The notes: generated from the letters alone by a model not told the origin. Shown: positions 16,472-28,352, counted from the stretch's first letter. The stretch is 64,000 bases of DNA from Erysipelotrichaceae bacterium (GCA_022772735.1 JALEZD010000018.1:124001-188000), one strand, 5' to 3'. Translations and numbers: made by a program.

Positions 16472-17863
16472 TTACTTCACCTTCGCTACAAGATCTTTTA
16501 ATCCTGTACTTTCTTCTATAGCTAACCCAATGTTAAACATATTGACTTCATCAAATGCTTTACAAGTTATATTTACTCCAATAGGACAATTCTCTTCAAA
16601 TCCAAGAGGTAAAGTCATACTTGGATAACCAGTAAAATTACCAATTACCATATGATTTTCAGCCACCAAATATTCACTATCTAACTCATCAATATCACTT
16701 CCAGAAACAAGTGGTGCAATATTCCCACTTGCTGGAGCAATCAAACAATCAATATCATCAAATGATTTTTTAACAGCTTCAACAATTAACCTTCTCACTT
16801 TTTGTGCTTTTCTAAATAGTTTCTCTTGATTTTCTTGTAATAAACCATAACCCCCTATTACAAATCTTTTTTTGATTAAAGAACCAAATCCACTTGTTCG
16901 TGAATTTATCATAATTTCTTCTGTCGTATTACCAGACTCTCTAACTCCAAATCTTATACCATCAAGATTTGAATGGTTTGCAGTAGCTTCACAATTTGCA
17001 ATCATATAGTATGTAGGTAAAATAGCTTTCATTAAATCATCATCAAACTTAATATTTTTAATTATTGCGCCTTTTTCTTCAAGTTTCTTTATTAACGATT
17101 CAAACAAATCCAAAGTATTTTTATTAGATATTGCCTCAATAACATTACTTATTATCCCTATTACTTTGCCTTCAATATTGCTATTTAAAAGTTTTGAATA
17201 ACTTTCAACTTCCTTATAACTTGAAGTCATATCATTATCATCTCTACCAGCCAAAACTTCAAGCGCAAGACTTGCATCAAATACATTTCTTGTAAAGTAC
17301 CCTACATGGTCTAAACTTGAAGCATACGGAATAATACCATATCTTGAAATCCTTCCATAAGTTGGTTTTACACCTACAACACCACAAAAACTTGCTGGTT
17401 TCCTTACGCTATCACCTGTATCACTGCCAATAGCTAATCTAACAACTCCACTTGCAACAATTGCAGCACTTCCTCCTGATGATCCTCCAGAAATTCTATT
17501 TAAATCATACGGATTGTAAACTGGTCCTGTAAATGCAGTTAAATTTGTTCCACCCATTGCCAATTCATCCATACTTGTTTTTGCAATAGTTATCGCACCT
17601 GCAGCCTTTAATTTTTTTACAATTGTCGCATCATAAATAGGTATATAGTTATCAAGTATTTTACTAGATGCAGTTGTTTTTATACCTTTTGTATTAACAT
17701 TATCTTTCAATGCTATAGGCATACCATATAAAAGTCCATCATCTTTTAATTCATCAATCTGACTTTTAGGATCAACCAATGTTACAATGTTATTTAATTT
17801 TTCATTTAGTTTTTTTGCATTTTCATACGCATCGTATATATTTTTTTCAATTTCTAAATTCAT
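16472..17863 (-). CDS. gatA: Asp/Glu-tRNA amidotransferase subunit A
   Basis: A 463-residue amidase that releases ammonia from glutamine for GatB. The Ser-cisSer-Lys triad is visible: Lys in MPIALKDNVN, GGSSGGSAA, and the nucleophile region GSDTGDSVRKPASFCG. The usual sequence there is GSDTGGSIRQPAS, so Gly to Asp and Gln to Lys substitutions are noteworthy though the catalytic Ser residues are kept. Stop and start abut those of gatB and gatC (one-base overlap), giving translational coupling. Confidence 0.96.
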   Translation of the reverse strand: MNLEIEKNIYDAYENAKKLNEKLNNIVTLVDPKSQIDELKDDGLLYGMPIALKDNVNTKGIKTTASSKILDNYIPIYDATIVKKLKAAGAITIAKTSMDELAMGGTNLTAFTGPVYNPYDLNRISGGSSGGSAAIVASGVVRLAIGSDTGDSVRKPASFCGVVGVKPTYGRISRYGIIPYASSLDHVGYFTRNVFDASLALEVLAGRDDNDMTSSYKEVESYSKLLNSNIEGKVIGIISNVIEAISNKNTLDLFESLIKKLEEKGAIIKNIKFDDDLMKAILPTYYMIANCEATANHSNLDGIRFGVRESGNTTEEIMINSRTSGFGSLIKKRFVIGGYGLLQENQEKLFRKAQKVRRLIVEAVKKSFDDIDCLIAPASGNIAPLVSGSDIDELDSEYLVAENHMVIGNFTGYPSMTLPLGFEENCPIGVNITCKAFDEVNMFNIGLAIEESTGLKDLVAKVK

Positions 17864-18152
17864 TATTTCACCACCTTACAAACAACAATATGTCCTTCTT
17901 TTACAACAGGTGCATTTTTCAAGGCATCTTCTTGAGATATTGTATGATCAACTACATCTTCTCTTAAAAAATGTGTTTCATCCTCAAATGGATAAATCAT
18001 TTCCTTTACATCTGTAGTATCAATCTTGTCTAAAAGCTCTAATTGTCTATATAAAGTCTCAAATTCATATTTCATATCACTTGCTTCTTTATCACTTAAA
18101 TTAAACATTAAACTTTTTGCTAGATTTTTATAATAATTTTCATCTTTTATCA

Positions 18153-18153
<1 letters not shown>
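17863..18153 (-). CDS. gatC: Asp/Glu-tRNA amidotransferase subunit C
   Basis: A 96-residue GatC, the small stabilising subunit of GatCAB: LAKSLMFNLSDKEASDMKYEFE, the central IDTTDV segment, then FLREDVVDHTISQEDALKNAP and the C-terminal HIVVCKVV. It overlaps both neighbours by one base (ligA stop, gatA start). Confidence 0.95.
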
Positions 18154-20144
<1,991 letters not shown>

Positions 20145-20170
20145 TCAAGCTAGATAATTATAACATTTTA

Positions 20171-20200
20171 TAAGAAAAAACACTCGTTTAAGAGTGTTTT
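20171..20200 (-). terminator. Intrinsic terminator after pcrA
   Basis: AAAACACTC (20177-20185) with GAGTGTTTT (20192-20200), loop of six, then a T-run on the minus strand. It sits directly after the pcrA stop and before ligA, so it will reduce but need not abolish readthrough. Confidence 0.8.
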
Positions 20201-22358
20201 ATGACAATAAATTAATTTTTTCAATACTAGGATGATTTGCAGCAATTTTTTTAATGTTATGTGGATGTTTAAACGCAATATGAGCAATTGAAGCCTCTAT
20301 TTTTATTACAATTCCTTCTCCAAATAATTTATGTTTAACTTTGTCTCCTTTTTTAATTTTAATTGCCTTATTTACAGTTTGTGATTTTATTGGTGAATAA
20401 CTAACTTCATTAGTAGTAGAATCATAAAAACTAACTTGCCTTATGTCATTTCTAGGTGCTTCTAAATGTTCAATAAAATCTTCATCTATTTCATTAATAA
20501 ATCTAGATGTAACTCTTGCTTTTGAAAGAACATAACTAAATCCTGAAGAATCACTTAAATATAATTTATTTTGTGCCCTTGTAAATGCAACATATGCAAT
20601 TCTTCTTTCTTCTTCTACACCTTTTCTTCCTTCTGCCATTGATCTTTCACTTGGAAAAACTCCATCCGATAAACCACATACAAATACTGTGTCAAATTCA
20701 AGACCTTTTGATGCATGCACAGTCATAAGTGAAACATATTCTCCATTTTTGTTTTCTTCTTTATCACCATACAAACTAACCATTTGTAAATATTCATTAA
20801 CATCACTTTCTGGATATTCAACCTTAAAACTATTCACATCACTAATCAATTCTTTTATGTTTTCTATTCTTTCCACTTCTTTTTCTTCTTCAAGCATGTT
20901 TCTGTATCCACTTTCATCAATAATAAATTCTAAAAATTTATCAATTTCCAACAGATTCATTTTCTCTCTCATTTTCTCAATTAAATTTACAAAATTATCA
21001 ATCTCAGATTGAGTTTTCTTAGAAAATAACTTGAATCGTTTAATAGTTTCATACATTGTTAAATTTTCTTCTCTTGCTTTATTTAAAATAGTTTCAATAG
21101 TTTTAGCCCCAATTCCTCTTTTTGGTTTATTTATTATCCTATTAAAAGATAAATCATCACTATTACAAACAAGTCTCATATAACTTAGTGCATCCTTTAT
21201 TTCTGCCCTGTCATAGAATCTAACTCCACCAAATATAACATAAGGAATTTTTTCTTCTAACAAACCTTTTTCAATAGAACGAGAAAGATAGTTACTTCTA
21301 TATAAAATCGCAAAATCTTTATATTTTTTTCCTGATTTAACCTTGCTTCTTATTTCTTCAGCAATCCATCTTGCCTCTGCCTCATCAGAAGAAAGTGAAT
21401 TATGAGTAATCTTTTCATTGTTAATTCTATTTGTAAATAAATCTTTTTCTACTCTTTGCGTATTGTTTTTTATAACACTATTTGCACCATTTAATATATT
21501 AGAAGTTGAGCGATAATTCTCATTCAATATTATTGTATGACATGGTTTAAAATCTTTTTCAAAATTCATAATTATATTTACATCAGCCCCACGCCAAGTA
21601 TAAATCGTTTGATCAGGATCACCAACCACATAAAGTTCATTTTCATAACCTGTTAATAAGCCAATTAGTTCATACTGAACTTTATCAATATCTTGAAATT
21701 CATCTACATGAATGTAATTAAATCTCTTCATCCATTTTCTTAGTATATCTGGATATTTTTTAAATAATCTTACGGTAAAAAGTAGTAAATCATCAAAATC
21801 TAATGCATACATCTCTTTTTGTCGTTGAATATAATATTCATATACTTTAGCTTTATCTAAATCACCTTTAAAGCCATTGCTTAATTCAATAGCTCTATCT
21901 ACACTTATTTCAGCACTTTTATTATTAGAAATATAATCAAGCATTGAACCATATGAATATTTTTGACTATCTAACCCAATAATTTTATAAGCCTCTTTTA
22001 AAACTGTTCTTTGATCATCACTATCCATAACTGTGAAATTTCTAGGATATCCTAAACTTGATATATCCTCTCTTAAAATTCTGACACACAAAGAATGAAT
22101 TGTACTAATCCAACAAGATATATTTTCATCATTAAGCGTTTTTCTTATTCTTTCCTTCATTTCATTTGCGGCTTTATTAGTAAAAGTTATCGCAAGAATT
22201 TTATTTGGAAAAACATTTCTATCATTAATCAAATGGGCAATTCTCATAACTAAAACTCTAGTTTTACCACTACCTGCCCCAGCAATAATTCGTACATATC
22301 TATCATTTGTTAAAACTGCTTCTTTTTGATTAACATTTAAATCATTTATATTTACCAT
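20199..22358 (-). CDS. pcrA: ATP-dependent DNA helicase PcrA (UvrD/Rep family)
   Basis: A 719-residue superfamily 1A helicase. Motifs in order: GAGSGKTRV (about 27-35), TFTNKAANEMKER, HVDEFQDID, GDPDQTIYTWRGAD, LNENYRST, MTVHASKGLEFD and RIAYVAFTRAQN. The C-terminal GDKVKHKLFGEGIV segment is the PcrA Tudor-like domain that contacts RNA polymerase. It unwinds DNA in repair and rolling-circle replication. It is the first gene of a pcrA-ligA-gatCAB cluster transcribed leftward, divergent from the methyltransferase gene. Confidence 0.96.
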   Translation of the reverse strand: MVNINDLNVNQKEAVLTNDRYVRIIAGAGSGKTRVLVMRIAHLINDRNVFPNKILAITFTNKAANEMKERIRKTLNDENISCWISTIHSLCVRILREDISSLGYPRNFTVMDSDDQRTVLKEAYKIIGLDSQKYSYGSMLDYISNNKSAEISVDRAIELSNGFKGDLDKAKVYEYYIQRQKEMYALDFDDLLLFTVRLFKKYPDILRKWMKRFNYIHVDEFQDIDKVQYELIGLLTGYENELYVVGDPDQTIYTWRGADVNIIMNFEKDFKPCHTIILNENYRSTSNILNGANSVIKNNTQRVEKDLFTNRINNEKITHNSLSSDEAEARWIAEEIRSKVKSGKKYKDFAILYRSNYLSRSIEKGLLEEKIPYVIFGGVRFYDRAEIKDALSYMRLVCNSDDLSFNRIINKPKRGIGAKTIETILNKAREENLTMYETIKRFKLFSKKTQSEIDNFVNLIEKMREKMNLLEIDKFLEFIIDESGYRNMLEEEKEVERIENIKELISDVNSFKVEYPESDVNEYLQMVSLYGDKEENKNGEYVSLMTVHASKGLEFDTVFVCGLSDGVFPSERSMAEGRKGVEEERRIAYVAFTRAQNKLYLSDSSGFSYVLSKARVTSRFINEIDEDFIEHLEAPRNDIRQVSFYDSTTNEVSYSPIKSQTVNKAIKIKKGDKVKHKLFGEGIVIKIEASIAHIAFKHPHNIKKIAANHPSIEKINLLS

Positions 22359-22420
22359 AAAAACTCCTAACTAACTATCATAATTTTAAGTACAATAATT
22401 ATTATAGTTTAGCAACTAGC

Positions 22421-22449
22421 TTAACACTAGTAAAACTTTTGAGTATAAT
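22421..22449 (+). promoter_or_regulatory. Promoter of the rRNA methyltransferase operon
   Basis: TTAACA (22421-22426), 17-base spacer, TATAAT (22444-22449), then AAGGAG and the start codon at 22471; the 5' leader is only about 15 bases. Confidence 0.75.
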
Positions 22450-22470
22450 TATATCAATAAGGAGTATACT

Positions 22471-23328
22471 ATGATAAAACTTGCGACAAATTGGAAAGAT
22501 TATGAACTTTTAGATTCTGGAAATGGTGAAAAACTAGAGAGATGGAAAGACATTATTTTAAGAAGACCTGATCCACAAGCTGTTTGGGAAACAAATTACA
22601 AAGGTTGGGATAAAGCAGATGCTATTTATCATAGAAACAAAAGTGGTGGTGGACATTGGGAATTTAAAAAGAAATTGCCTGAATTTTGGAGTATAAACTA
22701 TAAAAATTTAACTTTTAAAGTATCACCAACTGGGTTTAAACATACTGGTATTTTTCCCGAACAAGCCGTTAATTGGGATTGGATGATGGAAAAAATAGAA
22801 AAAGAAAACAGAGAAATAAGAATTTTAAATCTTTTTGGTTACACAGGTTGTGCAAGTATGGCGTGCAGTATTGCAGGCGCAAAAGAGGTTGTGCATGTTG
22901 ATGCAAGTAAAGGTATTATAAATTGGGCAAAAGAAAACATGGATTTATGTAATCTAAACAATAATACAATAAGATTTATTATTGATGATGCATTAAAATT
23001 TGTTCAAAGAGAAAAAAGAAGAGGCAGAACATATCATGGTATATTGATGGATCCTCCATCATATGGAAGAGGTCCAAATAACGAAATGTGGAAATTAGAA
23101 AACCAAATAAACGATTTAATTAAATCCTGCGTAGAAATATTAGATGAAAAACCGATTTTTTTCTTAGTTAATTCTTATACTACTGGATTTTCATCAACAG
23201 TTTTATCAAATATTTTAAAACAACATTTTAAAGAAGGTAAAATTGAAGCTGGTGAAATTGGAATTCCAGTTAAAAATAACAATTTAATTTTACCTTGTGG
23301 AATATATGGAAAATGGACTAATGATTAA
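22471..23328 (+). CDS. Class I SAM-dependent methyltransferase, RlmI/RlmK-like (probable rRNA methyltransferase)
   Basis: A 285-residue methyltransferase. SAM-binding LNLFGYTGCASM, the second acidic strand HVDASKGIINWAKEN, and the catalytic LMDPPSYGRG fit the COG1092 family of 23S rRNA cytosine C5 methyltransferases. The N-terminal PUA domain of classical RlmI is absent; the start (LATNWKDYELLDSGNGEKLE) is that of a shorter Firmicutes subgroup, so the target base is uncertain. It overlaps the next gene by eight bases. Confidence 0.8.
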   Translation: MIKLATNWKDYELLDSGNGEKLERWKDIILRRPDPQAVWETNYKGWDKADAIYHRNKSGGGHWEFKKKLPEFWSINYKNLTFKVSPTGFKHTGIFPEQAVNWDWMMEKIEKENREIRILNLFGYTGCASMACSIAGAKEVVHVDASKGIINWAKENMDLCNLNNNTIRFIIDDALKFVQREKRRGRTYHGILMDPPSYGRGPNNEMWKLENQINDLIKSCVEILDEKPIFFLVNSYTTGFSSTVLSNILKQHFKEGKIEAGEIGIPVKNNNLILPCGIYGKWTND

Positions 23329-23995
23329 GATTTTATTTGAAGATAATCATCTCCTTGTAGTTGAAAAACCAATAAATATACCTGTACAAGAAGACAACTC
23401 TAAAGATGATGATTTATTAAATCTACTAAAAGCTGATTTAAAAAAACGATACAACAAACCTGGTAATGTATATTTAGGATTAGTTCACAGGTTAGATCGC
23501 CCAGTTGGGGGTGTAATGGTTTTCGCAAAAACATCTAAAGCTGCATCAAGACTTTCAGATGACATTAGAACTCACAAATTTTTAAAAACATATCTTGCGA
23601 TTGTTTGTTCTACAAAACTTAAAAAAGAAGATACATTAGTTGATTATTTGATAAAAGATACAAAAACAAACACAGTCTATACATCAAATGAAAAAAATAA
23701 AAATGCTAAAAAATCAATTTTGCATTACAAACTATTATCAACAAAAGAAAATATGTCTTTAGTAAAAATAAATTTAGAAACAGGCAGACCACACCAAATA
23801 AGAGTTCAATTTTCATCAAGAAATGCTGCACTATATGGTGATCAAAGATATAATAAAAACACAAATGGTAAACAACAAATTGCATTATGGGCTTTCAAAT
23901 TAAATCTAATACATCCTATTACAAAAAAAGAAATGATATTTACAAGCTATCCTAAATTAAGCTATCCATGGAGTTTATTTGAGGGGGAATTATAA
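23321..23995 (+). CDS. RluA-family pseudouridine synthase
   Basis: A 224-residue protein with the catalytic HRLDRPVGGVMVFAKT (nucleophile Asp in HRLD), LIQ-like strand replaced here, and GRPHQIRVQF, the RluA family hallmark. It isomerises uridine in rRNA or tRNA. The start is the ATG at 23321 inside an ATGATTAA overlap with the upstream gene; the upstream ATG at 23297 would add eight unrelated residues. No S4 domain is present, as in the short RluA subgroup. It is coupled to the D-Ala-D-Ala carboxypeptidase gene by a one-base overlap. Confidence 0.9.
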   Translation: MIKILFEDNHLLVVEKPINIPVQEDNSKDDDLLNLLKADLKKRYNKPGNVYLGLVHRLDRPVGGVMVFAKTSKAASRLSDDIRTHKFLKTYLAIVCSTKLKKEDTLVDYLIKDTKTNTVYTSNEKNKNAKKSILHYKLLSTKENMSLVKINLETGRPHQIRVQFSSRNAALYGDQRYNKNTNGKQQIALWAFKLNLIHPITKKEMIFTSYPKLSYPWSLFEGEL

Positions 23996-25239
23996 TGGCA
24001 AGAAAACTTAGAAAATTTAAAATAAACTTAAATCCAATCAAAAGACTAATTTATAAACTTTTGACTTCTAACAAAAGAAAAAGAAAAAAAAATAATGGAA
24101 GAAGAATTAGAAAATCTGTAGTAATAATTCCTATTTTAATATTTATATTAATTTTTTCAATAATAAAAATTCCAGTGATGATTGATGATGGAAAACTTAA
24201 AGATTTAGGTTATTCTAAAGAAGAAATTGCTGGAATTAGAAGTTATAAACTAACCAGAACAATTATAGAAAATAAATGGTATTCTGATTATCTTGCAATA
24301 TCAATAAAAGATAAATCACTAAAAAAGGAATATATAGAATTATATTTAATATTAAATGATGTGGGTGATAAGGAATTATTGACATACCATAGACTATTAG
24401 ATAAGGGTTATTCTAAAGAGAATATTTTAACTATTTTTAAAAATCTAAAACACTTTGAAATTACTCCTTTATTAGTATTTGATTATCAAGAAAATATAAA
24501 CACTTACATTGAAGATGCAACATCACATAGAGATGTTAATAATGAATCTCATTTTGAGCTAACAAATTCATATTATACTCCATATGAAAATACAAAGAGT
24601 GTTCCAGATGTTAATAATCCAAATATGCTAGTAAATAAAACATATTATTTAGATAGTACATATACACCATACCAAATTGCTCCTCTTTCTGTTCAATATG
24701 CTTCTAATGGGTTACAGCTTGCCTCTGAAGCTGCTAGCGCTTTAAAAGCATGGTGTGATAAAGCAATTAGTTTAAAAGATGAAATGACTGGTATATCTCC
24801 TGTTAGATTTTATGCAAGTAGTGCATATAGATCTTTTGAAAGACAAGAAAAATTATACAACAACTATGTTAAAACTATGGGACAAGAAAAAGCAGACTCT
24901 GTAAGTGCTCGTCCAGGATTTTCAGAACATCAAACAGGATATGCTGTGGATTTAGCTGCACTTAACACTGAAGGTCTAAGCAGTTTTGTTGAAACTGAAG
25001 CCTATACATGGGCATCTGCAAATGCACAAGATTTTGGTTTCATCTTAAGGTATCCTGAAGGAAAAAAAGCAATAACTGGATATGATTTTGAATCATGGCA
25101 CTATAGATATGTTGGTGTTGAACTTGCAAAATTAACTGTTGCATCAAATTTAACATATGATGAATTTTATATGCTTTATTTAGCACCATGGAATGATGAA
25201 ACATTAAAATACGATTACATGCCATCGTTGAGTGAATAA
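23995..25239 (+). CDS. Membrane-anchored LAS-family D-alanyl-D-alanine carboxypeptidase
   Basis: A 414-residue protein with a basic N-terminus and one membrane segment (about residues 43-63), an extracytoplasmic linker, and a C-terminal VanY/LAS zinc peptidase domain: YRSFERQEKLYNNY, SEHQTGYAVDL near residue 310 (zinc His and Asp) and ESWHYRYVG near 366 (zinc His). It trims the terminal D-Ala of peptidoglycan stem peptides. It overlaps the RluA gene by one base, so it is co-transcribed. Confidence 0.92.
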   Translation: MARKLRKFKINLNPIKRLIYKLLTSNKRKRKKNNGRRIRKSVVIIPILIFILIFSIIKIPVMIDDGKLKDLGYSKEEIAGIRSYKLTRTIIENKWYSDYLAISIKDKSLKKEYIELYLILNDVGDKELLTYHRLLDKGYSKENILTIFKNLKHFEITPLLVFDYQENINTYIEDATSHRDVNNESHFELTNSYYTPYENTKSVPDVNNPNMLVNKTYYLDSTYTPYQIAPLSVQYASNGLQLASEAASALKAWCDKAISLKDEMTGISPVRFYASSAYRSFERQEKLYNNYVKTMGQEKADSVSARPGFSEHQTGYAVDLAALNTEGLSSFVETEAYTWASANAQDFGFILRYPEGKKAITGYDFESWHYRYVGVELAKLTVASNLTYDEFYMLYLAPWNDETLKYDYMPSLSE

Positions 25240-25283
25240 TTATAAAATACTATAGTTTAAGATAACAAACTGGAGGATTAACT

Positions 25284-25646
25284 ATGTCTATTATTACAAC
25301 CATACTTTCAACGCTTGTTGCGATTGAGTTTTTATATATTATGTATTTAGAAACCATAGCAACAACTTCAATATCAACATCACAAGTTTTTAAAATGAGT
25401 CAAGAAGAATTAAGTAGACACTCTGTAAAAACTTTATTTAAGAATCAAGGTGTTTACAATGGATTACTGGCAATTCTATTGCTTATTTCAGTTTACATGC
25501 CACAAGCAAAATCCCCAATTTGGACAGGAATATTATTAATATATATCATTATCGTTGCCACATATGGCGCATTCACAAGTGATAAAAATATTTTATGGAA
25601 ACAAGGTGGACTTGCAATTATAACGCTTATTTCTTTGTTTCTTTAA
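25284..25646 (+). CDS. DUF1304 family membrane protein
   Basis: A 120-residue protein with about four hydrophobic helices. The conserved core FKNQGVYNGLLAILLL and the following YGAFTSDKNILWKQGGLAII match DUF1304 proteins of unknown function. It is 44 bases behind the carboxypeptidase gene with a GGAGG site and ends at a strong terminator. Confidence 0.85.
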   Translation: MSIITTILSTLVAIEFLYIMYLETIATTSISTSQVFKMSQEELSRHSVKTLFKNQGVYNGLLAILLLISVYMPQAKSPIWTGILLIYIIIVATYGAFTSDKNILWKQGGLAIITLISLFL

Positions 25647-25707
25647 TTAAATATAACTAGTAACTACTTTATATACACACTAATTTATTATATTTAAATT
25701 TAAAAAA

Positions 25708-25747
25708 TGAATTGTATTTGATTGAATCAAATATAATTCACTTTTTT
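25708..25747. terminator. Bidirectional terminator
   Basis: A 15-bp stem (25708-25722 with 25726-25740, one G-T wobble) around a three-base loop, flanked by A and T runs. It separates the convergent DUF1304 and patatin genes. Confidence 0.85.
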
Positions 25748-26600
25748 ATTTACCAATAAATTTTAAAAATTCTTCTTTATTATTTTCCATATCTTGTCTA
25801 CCAAGTTCATAAAGCTCAATTAATTGGTCTTTTTCACCACTAAATCTATTTACATCTATTTTTTTTGATGGTCTTAAAAAGAAAGCTTTATCATCTTTAA
25901 CAAGATTTTCTACCAAATCTACTTGTTGGTGATACCTTAAATGTCTTTTAAAGTAATCTTTATAAACATTTGGAAAATTTATATAGTTTAAAAACATAAA
26001 TATTTTCATGAATAAACTAGCTTCTTTTCTTACATAACCTTTTGGTTTTGTAGAAATTACAAAATGCTTATCATTATTAACTTCTATACTTCTTTCAATT
26101 GGAATCATACATCTGATTCCTCCATCGAGAAGCTTAAAACCTTTATAATTTACAATTCTTCCTGCAATAGGTAATGTACAAGTAGCTTTTAAAAAGTTTA
26201 ATTCCTTATCAAATTCATCTTTTCCCCAAAACATTACTTCCCCGTTTTTACAATTGTAAACACCTAATTCTGATTTAGTATTACCCTCAATTATTGGAGT
26301 GATATCATATTTTATTTGATTATAAAGTAAATCATTAAACATATAGTCATATCCAACATATCTACCTTCTCTTAAAAAAGAATTCAATCCTACATTACTT
26401 TTATCAACCATATATTTTGTGGAAATATCAAATAAAAAATCTTTATTTTTTAAAAGATAACTGCATAAATGTACTGCACCTGCAGAAATTGCAACTCCAT
26501 AATCAAATTCAATATTATTATCAATTAACCAACTAAGCGCCCCAGCAGTATACGCTCCACGCATACCTCCACCTTCTAAAACTAGTCCAATCTTATTCAT
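25746..26600 (-). CDS. Patatin-like phospholipase family protein
   Basis: A 284-residue patatin-fold lipid acyl hydrolase. Oxyanion motif EGGGMRGAYTAG (residues 8-19), nucleophile GXSXG-type element AISAGAV, and the catalytic Asp in DGGIR. These match the YjjU/RssA bacterial group. No signal peptide is visible, so it acts in the cytosol or at the membrane. It starts three bases after the amidase gene ends, so they are co-transcribed. Confidence 0.92.
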   Translation of the reverse strand: MNKIGLVLEGGGMRGAYTAGALSWLIDNNIEFDYGVAISAGAVHLCSYLLKNKDFLFDISTKYMVDKSNVGLNSFLREGRYVGYDYMFNDLLYNQIKYDITPIIEGNTKSELGVYNCKNGEVMFWGKDEFDKELNFLKATCTLPIAGRIVNYKGFKLLDGGIRCMIPIERSIEVNNDKHFVISTKPKGYVRKEASLFMKIFMFLNYINFPNVYKDYFKRHLRYHQQVDLVENLVKDDKAFFLRPSKKIDVNRFSGEKDQLIELYELGRQDMENNKEEFLKFIGK

Positions 26601-26603
26601 TCT

Positions 26604-27257
26604 CTACTCCTTAAATTCAATAATCATTTTATAAAAATCTTCTAATCTATTTTCACTAATTAATCTATTAGGACATATTTTACCTGAAAAATCCCTATGT
26701 AACTTTACATCATCAATACTTAAATTGTAAATATCTATTAAATATGAAATTAGTTTTGCACTATTTTTTAGAGTTTTTTCATAATCTCCATCAATATTAA
26801 CGCACATTTCTATACCTATACCATTCATATTACCTCCATCAATGCTTCTGCCATCTCCCGCATGCCATGAAATTTCATTATCCGGTAAATTATGGTATAT
26901 AACTTTATCATCAACTGTATAGTGCCATGCAGTAATAGAATCAGAATTTGTAAGCAAAAATTGACTGTGCTTATATGCATCACTACCTTTTTTTGTGTTA
27001 TCTGTTTCGTGAATAACAATATACTTTATTTCTCTTTTTTCATTTAATCTTCTATTTGATGATTTTGGAATAATTTTTGTAGTAACAACTATATCATCAA
27101 TCATTGCAGGTAAAACTGTTTCATTATAATAATATCTAACCTCTTTATCTTTTTTTTCAAAAAGAAACAAAAAAACTAATATAACAATAATTGATATCAA
27201 AAAAATTATTGTTGAAACTAATAATACTCTAACTTTTAAATGCCTTCGTCTTTTCAT
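26604..27257 (-). CDS. N-acetylmuramoyl-L-alanine amidase (Amidase_2) with membrane anchor
   Basis: A 217-residue protein: a basic start, one membrane helix (about residues 10-32), then an Amidase_2/PGRP domain with IVIHETDN (zinc His), ITAWHYTVD and KLHRDFSGKICPNRL (second His and the catalytic Lys region). It cleaves the amide bond between MurNAc and the stem peptide outside the membrane. Being next to a patatin gene suggests envelope turnover, which is an inference. Confidence 0.92.
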   Translation of the reverse strand: MKRRRHLKVRVLLVSTIIFLISIIVILVFLFLFEKKDKEVRYYYNETVLPAMIDDIVVTTKIIPKSSNRRLNEKREIKYIVIHETDNTKKGSDAYKHSQFLLTNSDSITAWHYTVDDKVIYHNLPDNEISWHAGDGRSIDGGNMNGIGIEMCVNIDGDYEKTLKNSAKLISYLIDIYNLSIDDVKLHRDFSGKICPNRLISENRLEDFYKMIIEFKE

Positions 27258-27287
27258 ACCAATTATTATATTATCATAAATTGATTA

Positions 27288-27316
27288 GCTAAAATAAAAA
27301 TAAGGCAAAAGCCTTA
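27288..27316 (-). terminator. Intrinsic terminator after the GNAT gene
   Basis: TAAGGC (27301-27306) and GCCTTA (27311-27316) around AAAA, with a T-rich minus-strand tail. It overlaps the stop codon at 27314. Confidence 0.75.
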
Positions 27317-27769
27317 CAATTTATATTTAAATATATGTTTTTCAGTTTCGTTTTTCATATACAAATAATGATTTGTTGGAACCATTACTGTTTCAACTAG
27401 TTTTCCTTTTAGTCTTACACAAGTTTTAAATGAAGGTATGTTATCTGGTGAACATGTTATTAAAAGTTCACTCATTCCATATTCTTCTTTAGCTAGTTTT
27501 AACAAAATTAAACTTGCATAATAGGCATATGAATTTCCTCGATACTCTTCATAAATATGATAACCTATATTACCTGCATAATATAACTCTATATTCATTC
27601 CAATACGCAAATCACATCTTCCAACTTTTACATTTGTGTTATGAACATATATATCATAATAAACAGAAGCAATATTATCATTAAATTTATTGCCTTTATC
27701 AACATAAGAAACTGCCAAATCTACGACATTTCCTACTATTCTTCTACGAAACAGTTTATTAAAAATCAT
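27314..27769 (-). CDS. GNAT-family acetyltransferase
   Basis: A 151-residue protein. The acetyl-CoA region is suggested by IGYHIYEEYRGNSYAYYASLILLKLAK and the C-terminal beta-strand CSPDNIPSFKTCVRLKGKLVE, which match GNAT proteins of the RimJ/RimL type. The substrate is unknown. It follows the thioredoxin-like lipoprotein gene by four bases. Confidence 0.85.
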   Translation of the reverse strand: MIFNKLFRRRIVGNVVDLAVSYVDKGNKFNDNIASVYYDIYVHNTNVKVGRCDLRIGMNIELYYAGNIGYHIYEEYRGNSYAYYASLILLKLAKEEYGMSELLITCSPDNIPSFKTCVRLKGKLVETVMVPTNHYLYMKNETEKHIFKYKL

Positions 27770-27773
27770 TTTC

Positions 27774-28328
27774 TTATTTAATACTACTAAAAATGTTATA
27801 GTATATTTCCTTCATTTCTGAAATTTGTGTTTTTGTCATATCTTTTGAATAATCTTTATAACTTGAAACAAGTGCAACCTGACTAGATACAATTTCACCA
27901 TTTTTTATACCTATTACAAATGGTACAAATAACTCACCATTATCTAAACTATCTTTTAAATAAGTATTTATTAATGTATCTAATTGTGTTCTGTTTTCTT
28001 CCTTTGCAACATCTAAATAGTATACATTTATTCCTGATTCTTTTGCGATTTCATTTAAAACAGGAACTGCTCTATTACACCAAGGACAATTTACATACCC
28101 AATATAAACTACTGCACTACCCTTTTCTTCAAAAAGTTTTATTGCATTTTCAGTTGATAAATCTAAATATACATGATCACTATCTTTTAAAAGCACATAA
28201 TCACTCATATCTGATTTAACAGCATCAATCGAAACATTGTTAGTATATTCAATTTTTTCAAAAGCTTTTTTATTAGAACATCCAATTAATATAAATAAAC
28301 CAATGAACATCAAGATAATTTTCTTCAT
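27774..28328 (-). CDS. Thioredoxin-like lipoprotein
   Basis: A 184-residue exported protein. The N-terminal signal ends in a lipobox (FILIGCSN, Cys16 to be lipidated). The thioredoxin-like domain carries the redox motif CPWC (IGYVNCPWCNRAVPVLNE), as in bacterial proteins called bacteriocin transport accessory or TlpA-like. It probably works on disulfides on the outer face of the membrane. It opens a short leftward run with the GNAT gene. Confidence 0.88.
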   Translation of the reverse strand: MKKIILMFIGLFILIGCSNKKAFEKIEYTNNVSIDAVKSDMSDYVLLKDSDHVYLDLSTENAIKLFEEKGSAVVYIGYVNCPWCNRAVPVLNEIAKESGINVYYLDVAKEENRTQLDTLINTYLKDSLDNGELFVPFVIGIKNGEIVSSQVALVSSYKDYSKDMTKTQISEMKEIYYNIFSSIK

Positions 28329-28352
28329 AATTTCCTCTTTCTAACTTAAATA

